In this document: positions 34,300-44,052 of the stretch, piece after piece | How positions within the stretch are numbered: position 1 is the stretch's first letter | Layout: every line of letters begins with the position of its first letter | Origin: Elmis aenea | Taxonomy: Eukaryota; Arthropoda; Insecta; Coleoptera; Elmidae | Length of the DNA: 64,000 bases | Reading direction: 5' to 3' | NCBI GenBank assembly: GCA_947652605.1 | Contig: OX393579.1 | Coordinates: forward strand, 17,815,674-17,879,673 | Program-made: the position numbers and the translations under genes | The notes under the pieces: generated by a model | Database searches by the model: none | The model's input: the letters and a program-made list of their open reading frames with translations, nothing else | Told to the model about the DNA's origin: nothing

Positions 34300-35128
34300 T
34301 AGGGTTTCTCATATTTTACTATTTTGCTTGTCCCGGGATTCCGGGAAGAAATCGGCCTTTGTCCCGGGATTTCCCGGGATCCCGGGATGTAATAAATTAT
34401 GTCAATATTTTTAAATAAATAACCCAAAAAATTAAGGGAGCGGTTTATTACTTAAAAACAACTCCAAGTCATATATGCAATACATTTTGCTCCATGATTA
34501 TTACAAATAATTCAATAATATTGGTGAGAGAAACATACATTTGGGAATTATAACCTTTCTATTGCAATTTCATATTTATGAATACAATAATATAATTTTT
34601 ACAATGAATTTTTGTAATGTGATTTAAGAAAACAAAGGTGATCTGTGCTTCAGTCAATTAGTCTTTTTCTTGATTTATTAACAAAAAGTCCTGCTGCATA
34701 AAATGCTCTCTAAGTCTCTATTGATGTAGGTGAAATTGTCTTGAGAGCATCTAGCAGCAAAGAAACATCGTTATTATCAATAAAATTTCATTTATAAGCT
34801 ATTTTGCTTTGAATTATCAGGGTACACAAAAATAAAACTGTAAAAGTATTTTGAAGATATTAACTTTGTAATGGAAACCGGGCTTCCTTGCGCCATACTA
34901 AAAGAGAAAAATTATTTTGAAGTTTTTCCATAATTTACTGTTAGTAAAGACATTTTAAGCATAAAATTCTGATAAGTTATAATAGTATTACAAAGATCTT
35001 AGCACAAAATAAACGAAAACAACACTTCTTTTAAATCCTGGGAATTCTCGGGACAAAAAGCATTTCCCGGGAAATATAAAATAGCTTAAAATGGACCGGG
35101 ATCCCGGGATCCCGGGAAAGAAACCCTA
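34300..35128 (-). mobile_element. hAT element (TAGGGTTTC ends) with transposase relic
   Basis: Ends TAGGGTTTCTCATATTTT and, inverted, TAGGGTTTCTTTCCCGGGAT lie between exact 8-bp duplications GTTCTAAC (34292-34299 and 35129-35136). Subterminal regions are arrays of CCCGGGATCCCGGG, at both ends. At 829 bp it is an internally deleted copy of an autonomous hAT. The surviving interior encodes part of the transposase C-terminus on the minus strand. Confidence 0.85.
34630..34785 (-). pseudogene. hAT transposase dimerisation-domain relic
   Basis: The minus strand reads LLLDALKTISPTSIET, a stop, then RAFYAAGLFVNKSRKRLID. This matches the highly conserved hAT C-terminal motif (P-T-S-(V/I)-E-(S/T)-E-R-(A/V)-F-S-A-A-G...K.R.RL). 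The stop replaces the conserved Glu of that motif. Only ~50 codons remain. Confidence 0.75.
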
Positions 35129-35283
35129 GTTCTAACCAGGGAAGGTCACGATACGTTGTCGCTAGAATTTGATTAAGGCTGTGTTTACTGCATCAAAAAC
35201 ATCAAAACTAAATGTTTTGCAGAGTAATACGTGAAAAATAGGGGAAAAACTGAAAAGCTGAATATAAAAGTAATTTTTGCGAT

Positions 35284-35660
35284 CGCGTTGGCCATGAAAC
35301 CGTCAGAGACAAAATCGAAATTTTTCTATTTACCAATGCGCGCATCATTTGCAAGTAAAATAGTGCAAAGCTTTTAAAAAAATCTTAAACGGTTCAGGAG
35401 AAAAACGCGAAAAACGAGGCCCTTGTAAAAACGGTTTTCCCTATGTTAAACGCCTATGCAAGTCGCATAGATATAATTATACAGATATACGACAACTTCT
35501 GAAATCATAGCGCTTATGCAGGGGTTTCGTTTTTGACGTTTTTCTTCGGAACCGTTAAAGATTTTTTCAAAAACTTTACACCATTTTACTTGCAAAGAAT
35601 GCGCGCATTGGTAAATAGAAGAATTTCGATTTTGTCTCTGACGGTTACATGGCCAACGCG
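35284..35660. mobile_element. 377-bp palindromic MITE
   Basis: Left arm CGCGTTGGCCATGAAACCGT is mirrored at the right by ACGGTTACATGGCCAACGCG. The arms continue ~125 bp with CAGAGACAAAATCGAAATT and ACCAATGCGCGCAT blocks. A near-identical TCGCATAG/CTATGCGA-type centre lies around 35450. It abuts the mariner relic immediately downstream and may have inserted into it. No clear target duplication. Confidence 0.7.
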
Positions 35661-35779
35661 TTTGTTAAAACGAATCGGTCTTGTTCGGCCTCAATATCGT
35701 TAACTTGGCAGTTGGGTCCTGTTGCACGATAACGCACTGGCTCACCGAGTGGCACAAAAACAAGAAACTGTGTTGCAAC

Positions 35780-36066
35780 CAGCGCTGTGGAGTCGGAGTC
35801 GGAGTCGGAGTCGGAGTCGGAGTTGGAGTCGGAGTCGGAGTCGGAAAAATAGTACCCAGTACAACAAAAAATTGCGAGGTGGTCTTTTGCCACAAAATTT
35901 AAACTCTAATTTTAAATATTTTTTTTATATCGACTTATTAATTTTTTTTTTATATTGGACACCATAAAATGTCTTAGTATTTAATTTTTTCGGAGTCGGA
36001 GTCGAACTACTAAAATTATCTAGAGTCGGAGTCTCGGAGTTGACTTTTTCCGACTCCGCAGCGCTG
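35780..36066. mobile_element. 287-bp hAT MITE (CAGCGCTG ends)
   Basis: Ends CAGCGCTGTGGAGTCGGAG and, inverted, CAGCGCTGCGGAGTCGGA. An exact 8-bp duplication GTTGCAAC flanks it (35772-35779 and 36067-36074), and that duplicated word is mariner coding sequence. Both subterminal regions carry GGAGTC repeats. Confidence 0.9.
35787..35845. repeat. (GGAGTC)n hexamer array
   Basis: About nine hexamers with one variant (GGAGTT), subterminal in the hAT MITE. It creates artificial Ser-Arg, Gly-Val and Thr-Pro frames on the two strands. An inverted, degenerate counterpart lies at 35990-36058. Confidence 0.85.
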
Positions 36067-36473
36067 GTTGCAACACACACCGCATTCGCCGGATTTAGCA
36101 CCGTGTGATTACTTCTTATTTCCACGGCTCAAAATATCCATAAAGAAAGCGTTATGGCAACATTCCATACATTCAAATGGCCGTGACGAGCATCCTCAAG
36201 AGCATTCCAAAAAGGATATGGCACAGTCGTTTGATGCATTAGTTGGCCGTGCAAATCGTTGTATGGCCGCAGAGAGAATGTATTTTGAATAAAACATTTA
36301 CCCCAAACAATGCCTGTATTTGTTATTTTTTAAAAGTTCGGTTATTTTTGTGACAGACTTTGTCTATGATGAAAGTTATTAGGTGGCCACACTAGTTTAT
36401 TTACTTTATTAAACTAAACTTGGACGATGTATTTCGACAGTAATATTTTTAGTGGTATATATTTGCTGAAGTT

Positions 36474-36495
36474 CTAACACTTTTATTATTTACAG
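36474..36495 (+). promoter_or_regulatory. 3' splice signal before the FN3 exon
   Basis: CTAAC (36474-36478) fits a branch-point consensus and is followed by a T-rich tract and TTTACAG ending at 36495. Confidence 0.6.
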
Positions 36496-36634
36496 GTTCC
36501 ATGCCCGGAGGCCCCGGGGTCCCAGAGAATATAACAGTGACATTTCTTAACCCCTCGTCAGTGAGGGTGTCCTGGGCAACTGCAGTCGACAACGTGGATA
36601 AGTACGACGTCACTTATAAGCCAACCGATGCCAG
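36496..36634 (+). CDS. Fibronectin type III domain exon (internal)
   Basis: 139-bp exon between a TTTACAG acceptor and a GTGGGT donor. It completes the Gly codon begun in the exon at 21058, then encodes SMPGGPGVPENITVTFLN, PSSVRVSWATAVDNVDKYDV and TYKPTDA, and ends two bases into a codon. P.VP.N(I/L).V......SV.VSW......(V).(K)Y.V.Y is the A-to-C strand half of a fibronectin type III domain, with the hallmark Trp and Tyr. The exon is clearly richer in GC than its surroundings, as expected under coding constraint. The second half of the domain must lie in the next exon, beyond the window. Likely extracellular adhesion or receptor role; gene not identified. Confidence 0.8.
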
Positions 36635-37120
36635 GTGGGTTCGAAAAATTAGTTTCATGAAGATATCACACTTTTAACAAACGTTTCTTTGCTCACGCTT
36701 GCTTAAGAAAGCAGCAGATAATAAACTTTATCCGAACGTAGTAACTTAACTAACTAAAATTAAAAAGCCAACAATTTCCTGCGCAATACACTTTTATATT
36801 ACATTTTTCCAAGTAATTTTAGTACGAAGCACACCTTGAGACGAAAAACAATATGTGTTAATTAAAATATATGAAATGTTGTTATGAAACTAACAATTTA
36901 ATTAACGCACTTTGCTATCTCTTGCTAGTCTATTAAAATTAAAATTCAATTAAGTTTTTTTTCATTAATTGCATTGTAAGACAAACAGTTGTAAATATTT
37001 ATTTTCAAATATAATATACAAAATACGGTACAACTGATACAATTTTCATGCTAAATGAGTATTGGATCATTTGTGTCTTGCGCATTCAACGAACATTTAA
37101 ATCTGATACTTATTTCAACG
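36635..37120. other. Start of second intron, nothing recognised
   Basis: AT-rich intronic sequence after the GTGGGT donor; no repeat ends visible. Confidence 0.5.
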
Positions 37121-37125
37121 TTAAG

Positions 37126-37622
37126 TCTGTTTTATACTATACTATTTTTTCGTTTAAGAAAATCGTATACGATTTTCTAGTACGGTGTCAATCAGAAATT
37201 ACAAATCTTGAACCAAAAATTCGTACGAAATAACTACATGTTCTAAATGCGTCCTATTTTAGCATGGGCGTGTTTTGTGGCATGGGCGCATGCGTATTCT
37301 ACTGCAACTGTATCTGACCGCATGTCATTTGTGGGTTAGGTTAACTGAAACACTCAAACGATGTTAAATACTACTTATTACCGTTATATCCCTCACAATT
37401 TATTTTGTAGGAATAAATATGTAGAATGGAACAAGCGTTCAATATACGTTAAATCTGAAACTAATTCGCTTTCTGTTGTGATCAAATTGAACATTTTCGT
37501 ACCAAAAAATAGTACAATGTAAAAGGTTCATATTTTCCATGCTTAATTCTTGAACGAAATTTTTGTATCAAAAATCGTATACGATTTTCTTAAACGAAAA
37601 AATAGTATAGTATAAAACAGTC
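37126..37622. mobile_element. ~500-bp TIR element (CTGTTTTATACTATACTA ends)
   Basis: Left CTGTTTTATACTATACTATT and TAAGAAAATCGTATACGATT are mirrored at the right by AATCGTATACGATTTTCTTA and AGTATAGTATAAAACAG. The arms include a self-complementary ATCGTATACGAT. Further inner similarity (TCGTAC..AAA, TGAACC/GGTTCA) is weaker. TTAA is adjacent on the left and TTTAAA on the right; the duplication is uncertain. It lies in intron 2 of the FN3 gene. Confidence 0.7.
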
Positions 37623-37941
37623 TTTAAACACAAGCAGATAGAGAATGAATGATTTTGCATCGATTATCAAAAAAACAAACTAAAAATTGTGTTTGCTTAG
37701 GTAAGAAAAACTTTAAAATATTAAGTTGTTTTCTATAGTTTTCCGACAAATTTCGTTCAGTGAATTTTAAGGATATGATACTTAATTTTTAAATTTTAAT
37801 TTTAAAACTAAACGATTTTATTAATTAGGGTGTAGTTTTTGAAGAATTAAAAGTTTTATTTTATATTTTGTAATGATAAACTTAATGGTAGAGAATTTAT
37901 TAAACTGATTTGACATTTTTAGTTTGGTTCACTAGTATACA

Positions 37942-38205
37942 GGGTGTAGACTCGCAACATAGCAATTTCAATGGTAAAATTTTAAAAGTCGTATTGTTGC
38001 TCCCCTAATTATTTTAGAAAAAAAGTGCAAATACGTTTTTTGTAGAGAAAGAAATTCTGTATCCATAAATGTAATCAATATTACTTTTTCGTTTTCCAAT
38101 AACTAAAAATTAAGCAATTACAAAACGCGTTTTGACAAAAATCTGTAGTGCCTTGGAATTATGCTATGACAACTGCCCAGCTTAATGTCACTTATACTGT
38201 CACAA
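37942..38205. mobile_element. Truncated copy of the 33276 MITE
   Basis: Begins CAGGGTGTAGACTCGCAACA and follows the left half of the element at 33276-33792 (GTGCAAATACG, TGTAGTGCCTTGGAATTATG, CACTTATACTGTCAC) with small differences. It stops at about 38205, where a copy of the 13587 family begins. The right half is missing. Confidence 0.75.
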
Positions 38206-38472
38206 ATGTGTAGTCTGTCACCCGACCAACCCGACAGTTGGACAAGTTGGAACGATCGGGTGGCCAGATCATCCAACAAGCCAACCGCCCCACCACATTC
38301 CTCTAGATAAGGACTAATAAACCGAAAATGTAACGCTATTTATGGATTTGTAAAAAAAAGTTATGACGTTTATGCTGTGTTGGTTGGACTGGTCGGGATG
38401 TGTGTAGACAACACCCAACACGGAGTTCCCGACGGTCGGCTCCGACAAGTTGGATAATGAGTAGAGGCCTTA
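38205..38472. mobile_element. TIR element, 13587 family, deleted copy 2
   Basis: Shares TGTCACCCGACC, CGGGTGGCCAGA, CAACCGCCCCACCACA, AGTTATGACGTTTATGCT and the right end GGATAATGAGTAGAGGCCTTA with the element at 13587-14151, but lacks the outer left end and ~240 bp of the centre. Its left edge coincides with the cut end of the previous element. Confidence 0.75.
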
Positions 38473-38491
38473 AAACTTATTTTGAACTTAA

Positions 38492-38787
38492 CACGTTAAG
38501 TGCCGCAATGTTAACAAAAAAAAAGATCTCTGGGGCCAAACGTATTTAAACACATGTTTTGTTTAATTAATTTCTCATACATAATATAAAATCACAGGCC
38601 AAAAGCAGTACCTGAACCCACAGGCCAATATAGTTAAGACTACATTATTCTCTTATGGATGTGCGAGACCACTGCTGTCTCCCGTGGCTCGGAAATAAAA
38701 ATGACGTGAGAGACATACCGCGTCTCACGCGGCCTGAGAGGAAAAAAAAGTGTGAGACAAATGTTGTCTCATATGGCACTTAACGTG
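38492..38787. mobile_element. 296-bp piggyBac-like MITE
   Basis: Ends CACGTTAAGTGCC and GGCACTTAACGTG are perfect 13-bp inverted repeats between TTAA (38488-38491 and 38788-38791), the piggyBac target signature. The right 150 bp contains three successive units of the form GAGAC-(6-7 bp)-GTCTC (near 38668, 38712 and 38755), each a potential hairpin. No transposase. Confidence 0.85.
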
Positions 38788-38799
38788 TTAAACAAGAAT

Positions 38800-40640
38800 G
38801 ATAAAGTTTTTATTAAGGCTTTTTATGGCAAAAACTTGATCACTAAAATAATCAAACAGTTTATAATTAATTAAACGGGGGTGGAGAGCGCGGAGAAAAG
38901 TGGAAAGCAAAACTATTTAATAAAACATCAAAGAAGCAATAACATAAAATACGTGCATAAAATCACAGCAATAGCTTGTTATCCGGATTTTAATGTATTT
39001 TTAGGTTTACATTAAACAAACTCAAAACAAAATTAAACAAAAAAAGGTTGGCCCAAATACAAAAATACTTAGAAACTCTGCCTTACAGTATCAGCAACAA
39101 CAGTTGTAGTTTGCGGCTGTTTCCGAAAGCACCCTACATTTTTTTTCAAATTTTTTTATTCATTCTTTTGTGTTCGATTATTTTTACTTCGAATATAAAT
39201 CAATTCTAATATGGTATTCTATGTTTGTACTTTTTATACTCTTGCATAATAAAGTGCTTCCTCGACATTAATCCACAGAATTGAGTCGTGTTTAAATATT
39301 TCAGTAAGTAAGTTCCTTGACGATTAAAGTTACCTTAGAATAAATATTTTTGCATTTTCCACTCAACATAATTAACTTCGTTTGAGACACACGTGACCTA
39401 TATGTGTCAATATATTCCTATATATTAGCTGCCCGTCCAATAATTGAAGTAAATGTCAGGGCAGCAATTTATATCAATGTCAATAAACTGATTAAACAAA
39501 TGGCTTGGACGTATTGTAGACAAAATTTATCGTTTATTGCGTTAAAAGGCTCACTGCTGGGAAGGCAACACCTACGAAAACTCATCTGCTTCAATTTAAT
39601 CATCGCCTTTGGGACTAAACCGAAAAAGATACGTCAAAATTAAAATTTGACCAAAAAGACACGTTTATATGACATTTGATGAACATAATACAAAACAAAT
39701 TCCTCAAAACACAAACATTTTGTTTTAATTGTAAATACAACACAAATATTAATATCTGCATTTGGTTTTGTCGTGTTAGAAACGCGAACTGTTTCAATAA
39801 ATTAAAAATTCAAAAATATTTCAAAACTTGGACTCGATAGGAGATCTAATAAAATAAATAAGATATAAAGATAAAGATGTATAAAAAGAGATTATCCAGC
39901 AGTTTATTTTCGGGGCAAGAAATACCTTGCTTAGTTTTAAAAAAACTTCTTTTTTTTTTAATACCCCACTTAGTCTTAAAAAAGAAAAAAATGTATGAAA
40001 AGCTATAAATATTTAACATTACATGACAATGTTGATCATTATTTTTTTATTTTTAGTTTATGATTTATGATTTAAACTTACGTCTTTTCTAAAATATTTT
40101 TTCTCAATTATTTAATACAGACAAAACCAACTAAATGATAACAGGAAAAAAGCCAACACTGTGCTTTAAGAATTAACGTTAAAATAGATGAAAAGAAGTG
40201 GAATGTATATCGCAAATTAATTAACTAGGAATTAAACTAGACAATGAATTAAAATTTAACAGCAACATGGATTGCATGGTTAAAAAAGTAGTGATCAAGT
40301 TATTTTTTTGGTAGATTAACAAATAGGTTAAGTATAAGAGCAAAAACTACGACATATACATTATTAATTGCACCAAACTTTTATATCTGTGCAAGCATTT
40401 TGTTTGTTTATTTGTTGCATAAGCTGCAAAAAATAATAGAGCATAGGATAATGCGTAAAACATTAAAATGCTTTAAATCCACTAGCTTTAGCAAAATGTT
40501 GAATATATTAATTGGCTCACTATTTGTCAAAAGATTATATAGAATGATCACTTAAAAAACTAAAAATTTAATACAAATTTAAACATTTATGGTTATTAAA
40601 CAAGTGCCAAAAACGACTTTAGACTACTGAAATTAACAAA
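38800..40640. other. AT-rich intronic sequence, no gene recognised
   Basis: 1.8 kb without recognised ends or exons. The 79-codon + frame at 39404 and the opposite frame at 39615 have no domain features and I treat them as chance. Confidence 0.5.
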
Positions 40641-40656
40641 AACAAATACACAGAAC

Positions 40657-40822
40657 GATGGGCGTCCTCAGAAAATTATCCGGGGGCGGAAAATCTTGCA
40701 AAGGACTGCATTAAAATATTAACGAACTTTTTACTTGACCCTCTTTCATTTGGTCATTAATGGAGTACTCGATTCCAGAGAGGGGTAAGTGCCCCATTTG
40801 CCCTCCCCTATGGACGCCCATG
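40657..40822. mobile_element. 166-bp hAT MITE (ATGGGCGTCC ends)
   Basis: GATGGGCGTCC and GGACGCCCATG are inverted ends between exact 8-bp duplications CACAGAAC (40649-40656 and 40823-40830). The subterminal GGGGGCGG and CCCTCCCC words are GC-rich. Non-coding. Confidence 0.85.
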
Positions 40823-40954
40823 CACAGAACACCTTGTACTATAAAGGGCCCAAGATTTTAATAATTTACCTGTGGAAATGTAACAAACAACATTTATTTC
40901 AATTTTTTTGTTGTGCATGAAGCATATTAAGAGTGTTGTTAACTATTATTTTAA

Positions 40955-41203
40955 CCGAGCTCGGTGGCTGGTTGGTTTGCAACCTAGCGAGTAAAGTCGG
41001 GAGGCGTGGGTTCGAATCCCGCGGCCGTCTGTCATCGTAGGGGTTTCAGGTGGTTTCCCCTACCTACTATAGGCAAATGCTGTGACAGTACTTCCACCTA
41101 CCCTCTACCTTACTCACCTAATCCTAGTTCCCTCCTCCTCCACTTCGGTGATTAGCCATACCAGCAAAAACATGCCGAAGTAAAACAAATCAGAAAAAAA
41201 AAC
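40955..41203 (+). mobile_element. tRNA-derived SINE
   Basis: The 5' part is tRNA-like, with a box-A-like GGTGGCTGGTTGG (40965-40977) and a perfect box B GGTTCGAATCC (41009-41019), the internal RNA polymerase III promoter. The body continues GGTGGTTTCCCCTACCTACT, ATAGGCAAATGCTGTGACAG, a text seen in arthropod SINEs as I recall them. It ends in an A-run, and TTATTTTA-like words flank both sides as a probable target duplication. Length ~250 bp. It depends on a LINE for movement; the partner cannot be identified here. Confidence 0.8.
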
Positions 41204-41359
41204 TTTTATTTTACTAAACAAATGTACTGACTAATATTTAATTACGAGCTAATCAAAACTTAATAAAGATTGTACTATATTAAAAGATGTCCCCATTGGT
41301 GTTTCTTAGTTTCTAACATAAACACAAGTTTGTCGTGTTACGCACAGATTCACTGTGCT

Positions 41360-42250
41360 CTGCTTTAGCGCTGTATCGATATACACTTTACCAGCTCAAA
41401 AGGTTTGACTCTCTTGAGCCTTCTTTTCAAACCAACATTATCCAGGAGTTGCAGCACCTCGGTGTTGCCATGGGAGTGAAGTCTTAGCTCGTGCTTTTCT
41501 GCGAACTTTTTGATCTCTTCTTTGACGGTTGGGATCTTCAGATCTCTGTGTAGATGGACATTCCAATAGTAACATTGACCATTGTACCATGGAGCATCGA
41601 CAATACCTCGGAGCACTCTTATTTTGAAAGACCAGGAACTTATCTACGTTGCTTTTGGTTACATATCCCCAGAGCTGAACCCCATAAGTCCAGACTGGCT
41701 TTGGGATTTGTTTGTACAGTAGTAACTTATTATGCACACACAATTCAATTATGATTTGCTTCCAAACAGAAAGTACTTTTTTTTTGTATTTAAGATCAAG
41801 TTCGTTTTTTTCTTGATGTGTTCTTTCCATCGAAGACGAATATCCAGATTCATTCCCAAGTATTTTGCTGTATCGCAATGTGGGATTTTGGCATTGTTTA
41901 TCTATACATGTTGTTCATTCTGCTTGTAGGCAAAGTAAATGGGCAAAATATGCGCTGATTTACTCTCATTGATTCTCACTCTCCACCTCTTAGCCCAACC
42001 AGTTACTCTGTTGCATGCTTCTTAAAGTTTAACAGCTATTTCTACATTGTCAATACCAATTGCCAAGATGGCTGTATCGTCAGCAAAAGTTGCAATTGTG
42101 ACGTTTTGAATCTGTAGAATGTAGCAAGTGTAGAAGTATAAAATAGGTCCCAAAACACTGCCTTGGGGTACTCCTGTATTTAGATTTCTCATGGTTGAGT
42201 ACTCTTTGTCTTGTTTGACACCAAAAATTGGTTCGAATATGTATTTTTAT
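41360..42250 (-). pseudogene. Jockey-type LINE reverse transcriptase to C-terminus, disrupted
   Basis: Read on the minus strand from 42250 downward: GVPQGSVLGPILY (~42174-42136), TFADDTAILAIG with an intact FADD catalytic pair (~42080), a stop, then ACNRVTGWAKRWRVRINESK, TAKYLG, LDLKYKKK, KLLLYKQIPKPVWTYGVQLW, and in a shifted frame VDAPWYNGQ, VHLHRDLKIPTVKEEIKKFA and RLKRVKPFELV. The order and motifs match Jockey-clade elements. The 5' end is truncated within the reverse transcriptase, and at least one frameshift (~41610) and a stop (~42035) break it. Related to the fragment at 30845-31190. Confidence 0.8.
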
Positions 42251-42504
42251 CTATGACACAAAGTTTCATTTCAAAGAATACAAACTGTTGAGCTTTTTGC
42301 CTATTTGTAGTAAAGTTTGAATTTTAGTGATAGATCCTTTCACACTGGAATACATTTTATCCAATTTAACTGACCTATTTGTTACAGTTCGTCAGAATAT
42401 CGTGGCATGTAATCTAATTTGAACCGTGTGTATATTTAATTTCATCGTTGCATGATTCTCAGTATTATGCAGGTTTCTATCGGTCGTTTGCGTATCAAAA
42501 GTAA

Positions 42505-44052
42505 TTAATTGATCCCACCCAAGACGAATTATTCGATAGCTCTGTTATTAGTAATAATATTAAAAAACGTTAAATATAAAAGTTGTTTGTAATCATTTAC
42601 TACATAACCTAAATTTATTTTCAACTATACACAGTGTTTTGTTTTTGCGCTCTGATACCAAACATTGTTTTTTTATACGAAACACCCTGTATATTTTATA
42701 ATTTTTGAAAGTAAAATTAAATTCTCCTTCAAAAATATTATAGGTTATTTATGTCTAAAATGAACCGTTTTTGAGTTATTAACGTTATTTTTTAAATTTT
42801 GACAGATGCAGACCTTTATGAAAATATTTATGTTTATTAACATAAGAACACCACTGCAATTTACTCTGGTAATTCATTAGACAATAGTGTCATAGTGATT
42901 GTTGACTAATTACATTTTTAAAATAATATACAGGGTGTTCGTTATACTCGGTCCATTTCACTATACTTTAAACGCATATAAATCTTTTTTTTTTTAATAG
43001 AACACCCTATATATTTTTACATTTTCTTGTAAAAAATTTAATTATCTTTCAAAGTTGTTAAGCATGTTTTATGTCTAAATATAATATTTTTGAAGTTATT
43101 TCATTTCTTAGGATTATTTGCGAGTATTTTACCTAAAATATCGGTAGTAGCCTTTGAAAATTCAAAACAATTTGTATGAACTGTGAACCAGAACAGTTTA
43201 ATCGGCACAATTTCCACTATTATGCCACTAAAAATCTATATTTTTAAAGAACTGTAGATACACAGCATTTTGGTGTTATTTGCTGCCATTTATGCTGTGT
43301 ATCTACAGCTCTTAAAAAATATGGATTTTTAGTGGCATAATAGTAGAAATTGTGCCGATTAAACTGTTCTGGTTCACAGTTCATACAAATTTTTTTGAAT
43401 TTTCAAAGGCTACTACCGATATTTTAGGTAAAATACTCGCAAATAATCCTAAGAAACGAAATAACTTCAAAAATATTATATTTAGACATAAAACATGCTT
43501 AACAACTTTGAAAGATAATTAAATTTTTTACAAGAAAATGTAAAAATATATAGGGTGTTCCATTAAAAAAAAAGATTTACATGCGTTTAAAGTATAGCGA
43601 AATGGACCGAGTATAACGAACACCCTGTATATTATTTTAAAAATGTAATTAGTCAACAATCACTATGACACTATTGTCTAATGAATTACTAGAGTAAATT
43701 GCTGTGGTGTTCTTATGTTAATAAAGATAAATATTTTTATAAAGGTCTGCATCTGTCAAAATTTTTAAAAAAACGTTAATAACTCAAAAACGGTTCATTT
43801 TAGACATAAATAACCTATAATATTTTTGAAAAAGAATTTAATTTTACTTTCAAAAATTATAAAATATACAGGGTGTTCCGTATAAAAAAACAATGTTTGG
43901 TATCAGAGTGCAAAAACAAAACGCTGTGTATAGTTGAAAATAAATTTAGGTTATGTTGTAATTGATTGCAAACAACTTTTATATTTAACGTTTTTTAATA
44001 TTATTACTAATAACAGAGCTATCGAATAATTCGTCTTAGCTGGGACACCCTG
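42505..44052. mobile_element. 1.55-kb near-perfect palindrome built of ACAGGGTG-type elements
   Basis: The whole interval is an inverted repeat centred at ~43279 with arms of ~770 bp. Paired landmarks are AAGACGAATTATTCGATAGC, GATACCAAACATTG, ACACCCTGTATATTTTAT, ACAGGGTGTTCGTTATACTC, CTTTGAAAGATAATTAAATT and GATACACAGCAT. Three separate ACAGGGTGT/ACAGGGTGTTC-like termini occur in each arm, so several related elements are nested symmetrically. The right outer end reads ACACCCTGTATA; the left outer end has lost its last ~10 bases. No coding frame. It would extrude or fold into a long hairpin. Confidence 0.85.

Larger units (their letters stand above)
35665..36291 (+). pseudogene. Mariner (DD34D) transposase, split by a hAT MITE
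   Basis: Part one (35668-35779) reads VRPQYR, a stop, GSWVLLHDNALAHRVAQKQE, giving the second catalytic Asp in the L-H-D-N context. Part two (36075-36291) reads HTPHSPDLAPCDYFLFPRLK, the conserved H.P.(Y/H)SPDLAP(C/S)D(Y/F).LFP block with the third Asp. It then continues to a C-terminus ending RCMAAERMYFE. The two parts are separated by a 287-bp hAT MITE and its target duplication. The N-terminal half, including the first Asp, is missing. It is in the intron just upstream of the FN3 exon, same orientation. Confidence 0.85.

Noticed and set aside
35645..35967. Overlapping frames with Ser-Asp, Thr-Pro, Gly-Val or Ser-Arg repeats
   Set aside because: All are translations of the GGAGTC hexamer array in the hAT MITE, on both strands.
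39404..39643. 79-codon + frame as a possible small gene
   Set aside because: No domain, no splice or promoter context, and an equally long frame overlaps on the other strand.
41009..41019. Possible tRNA gene from a perfect box B
   Set aside because: The acceptor and anticodon stems do not fold as a tRNA, and the sequence continues into a SINE body with an A-tail.
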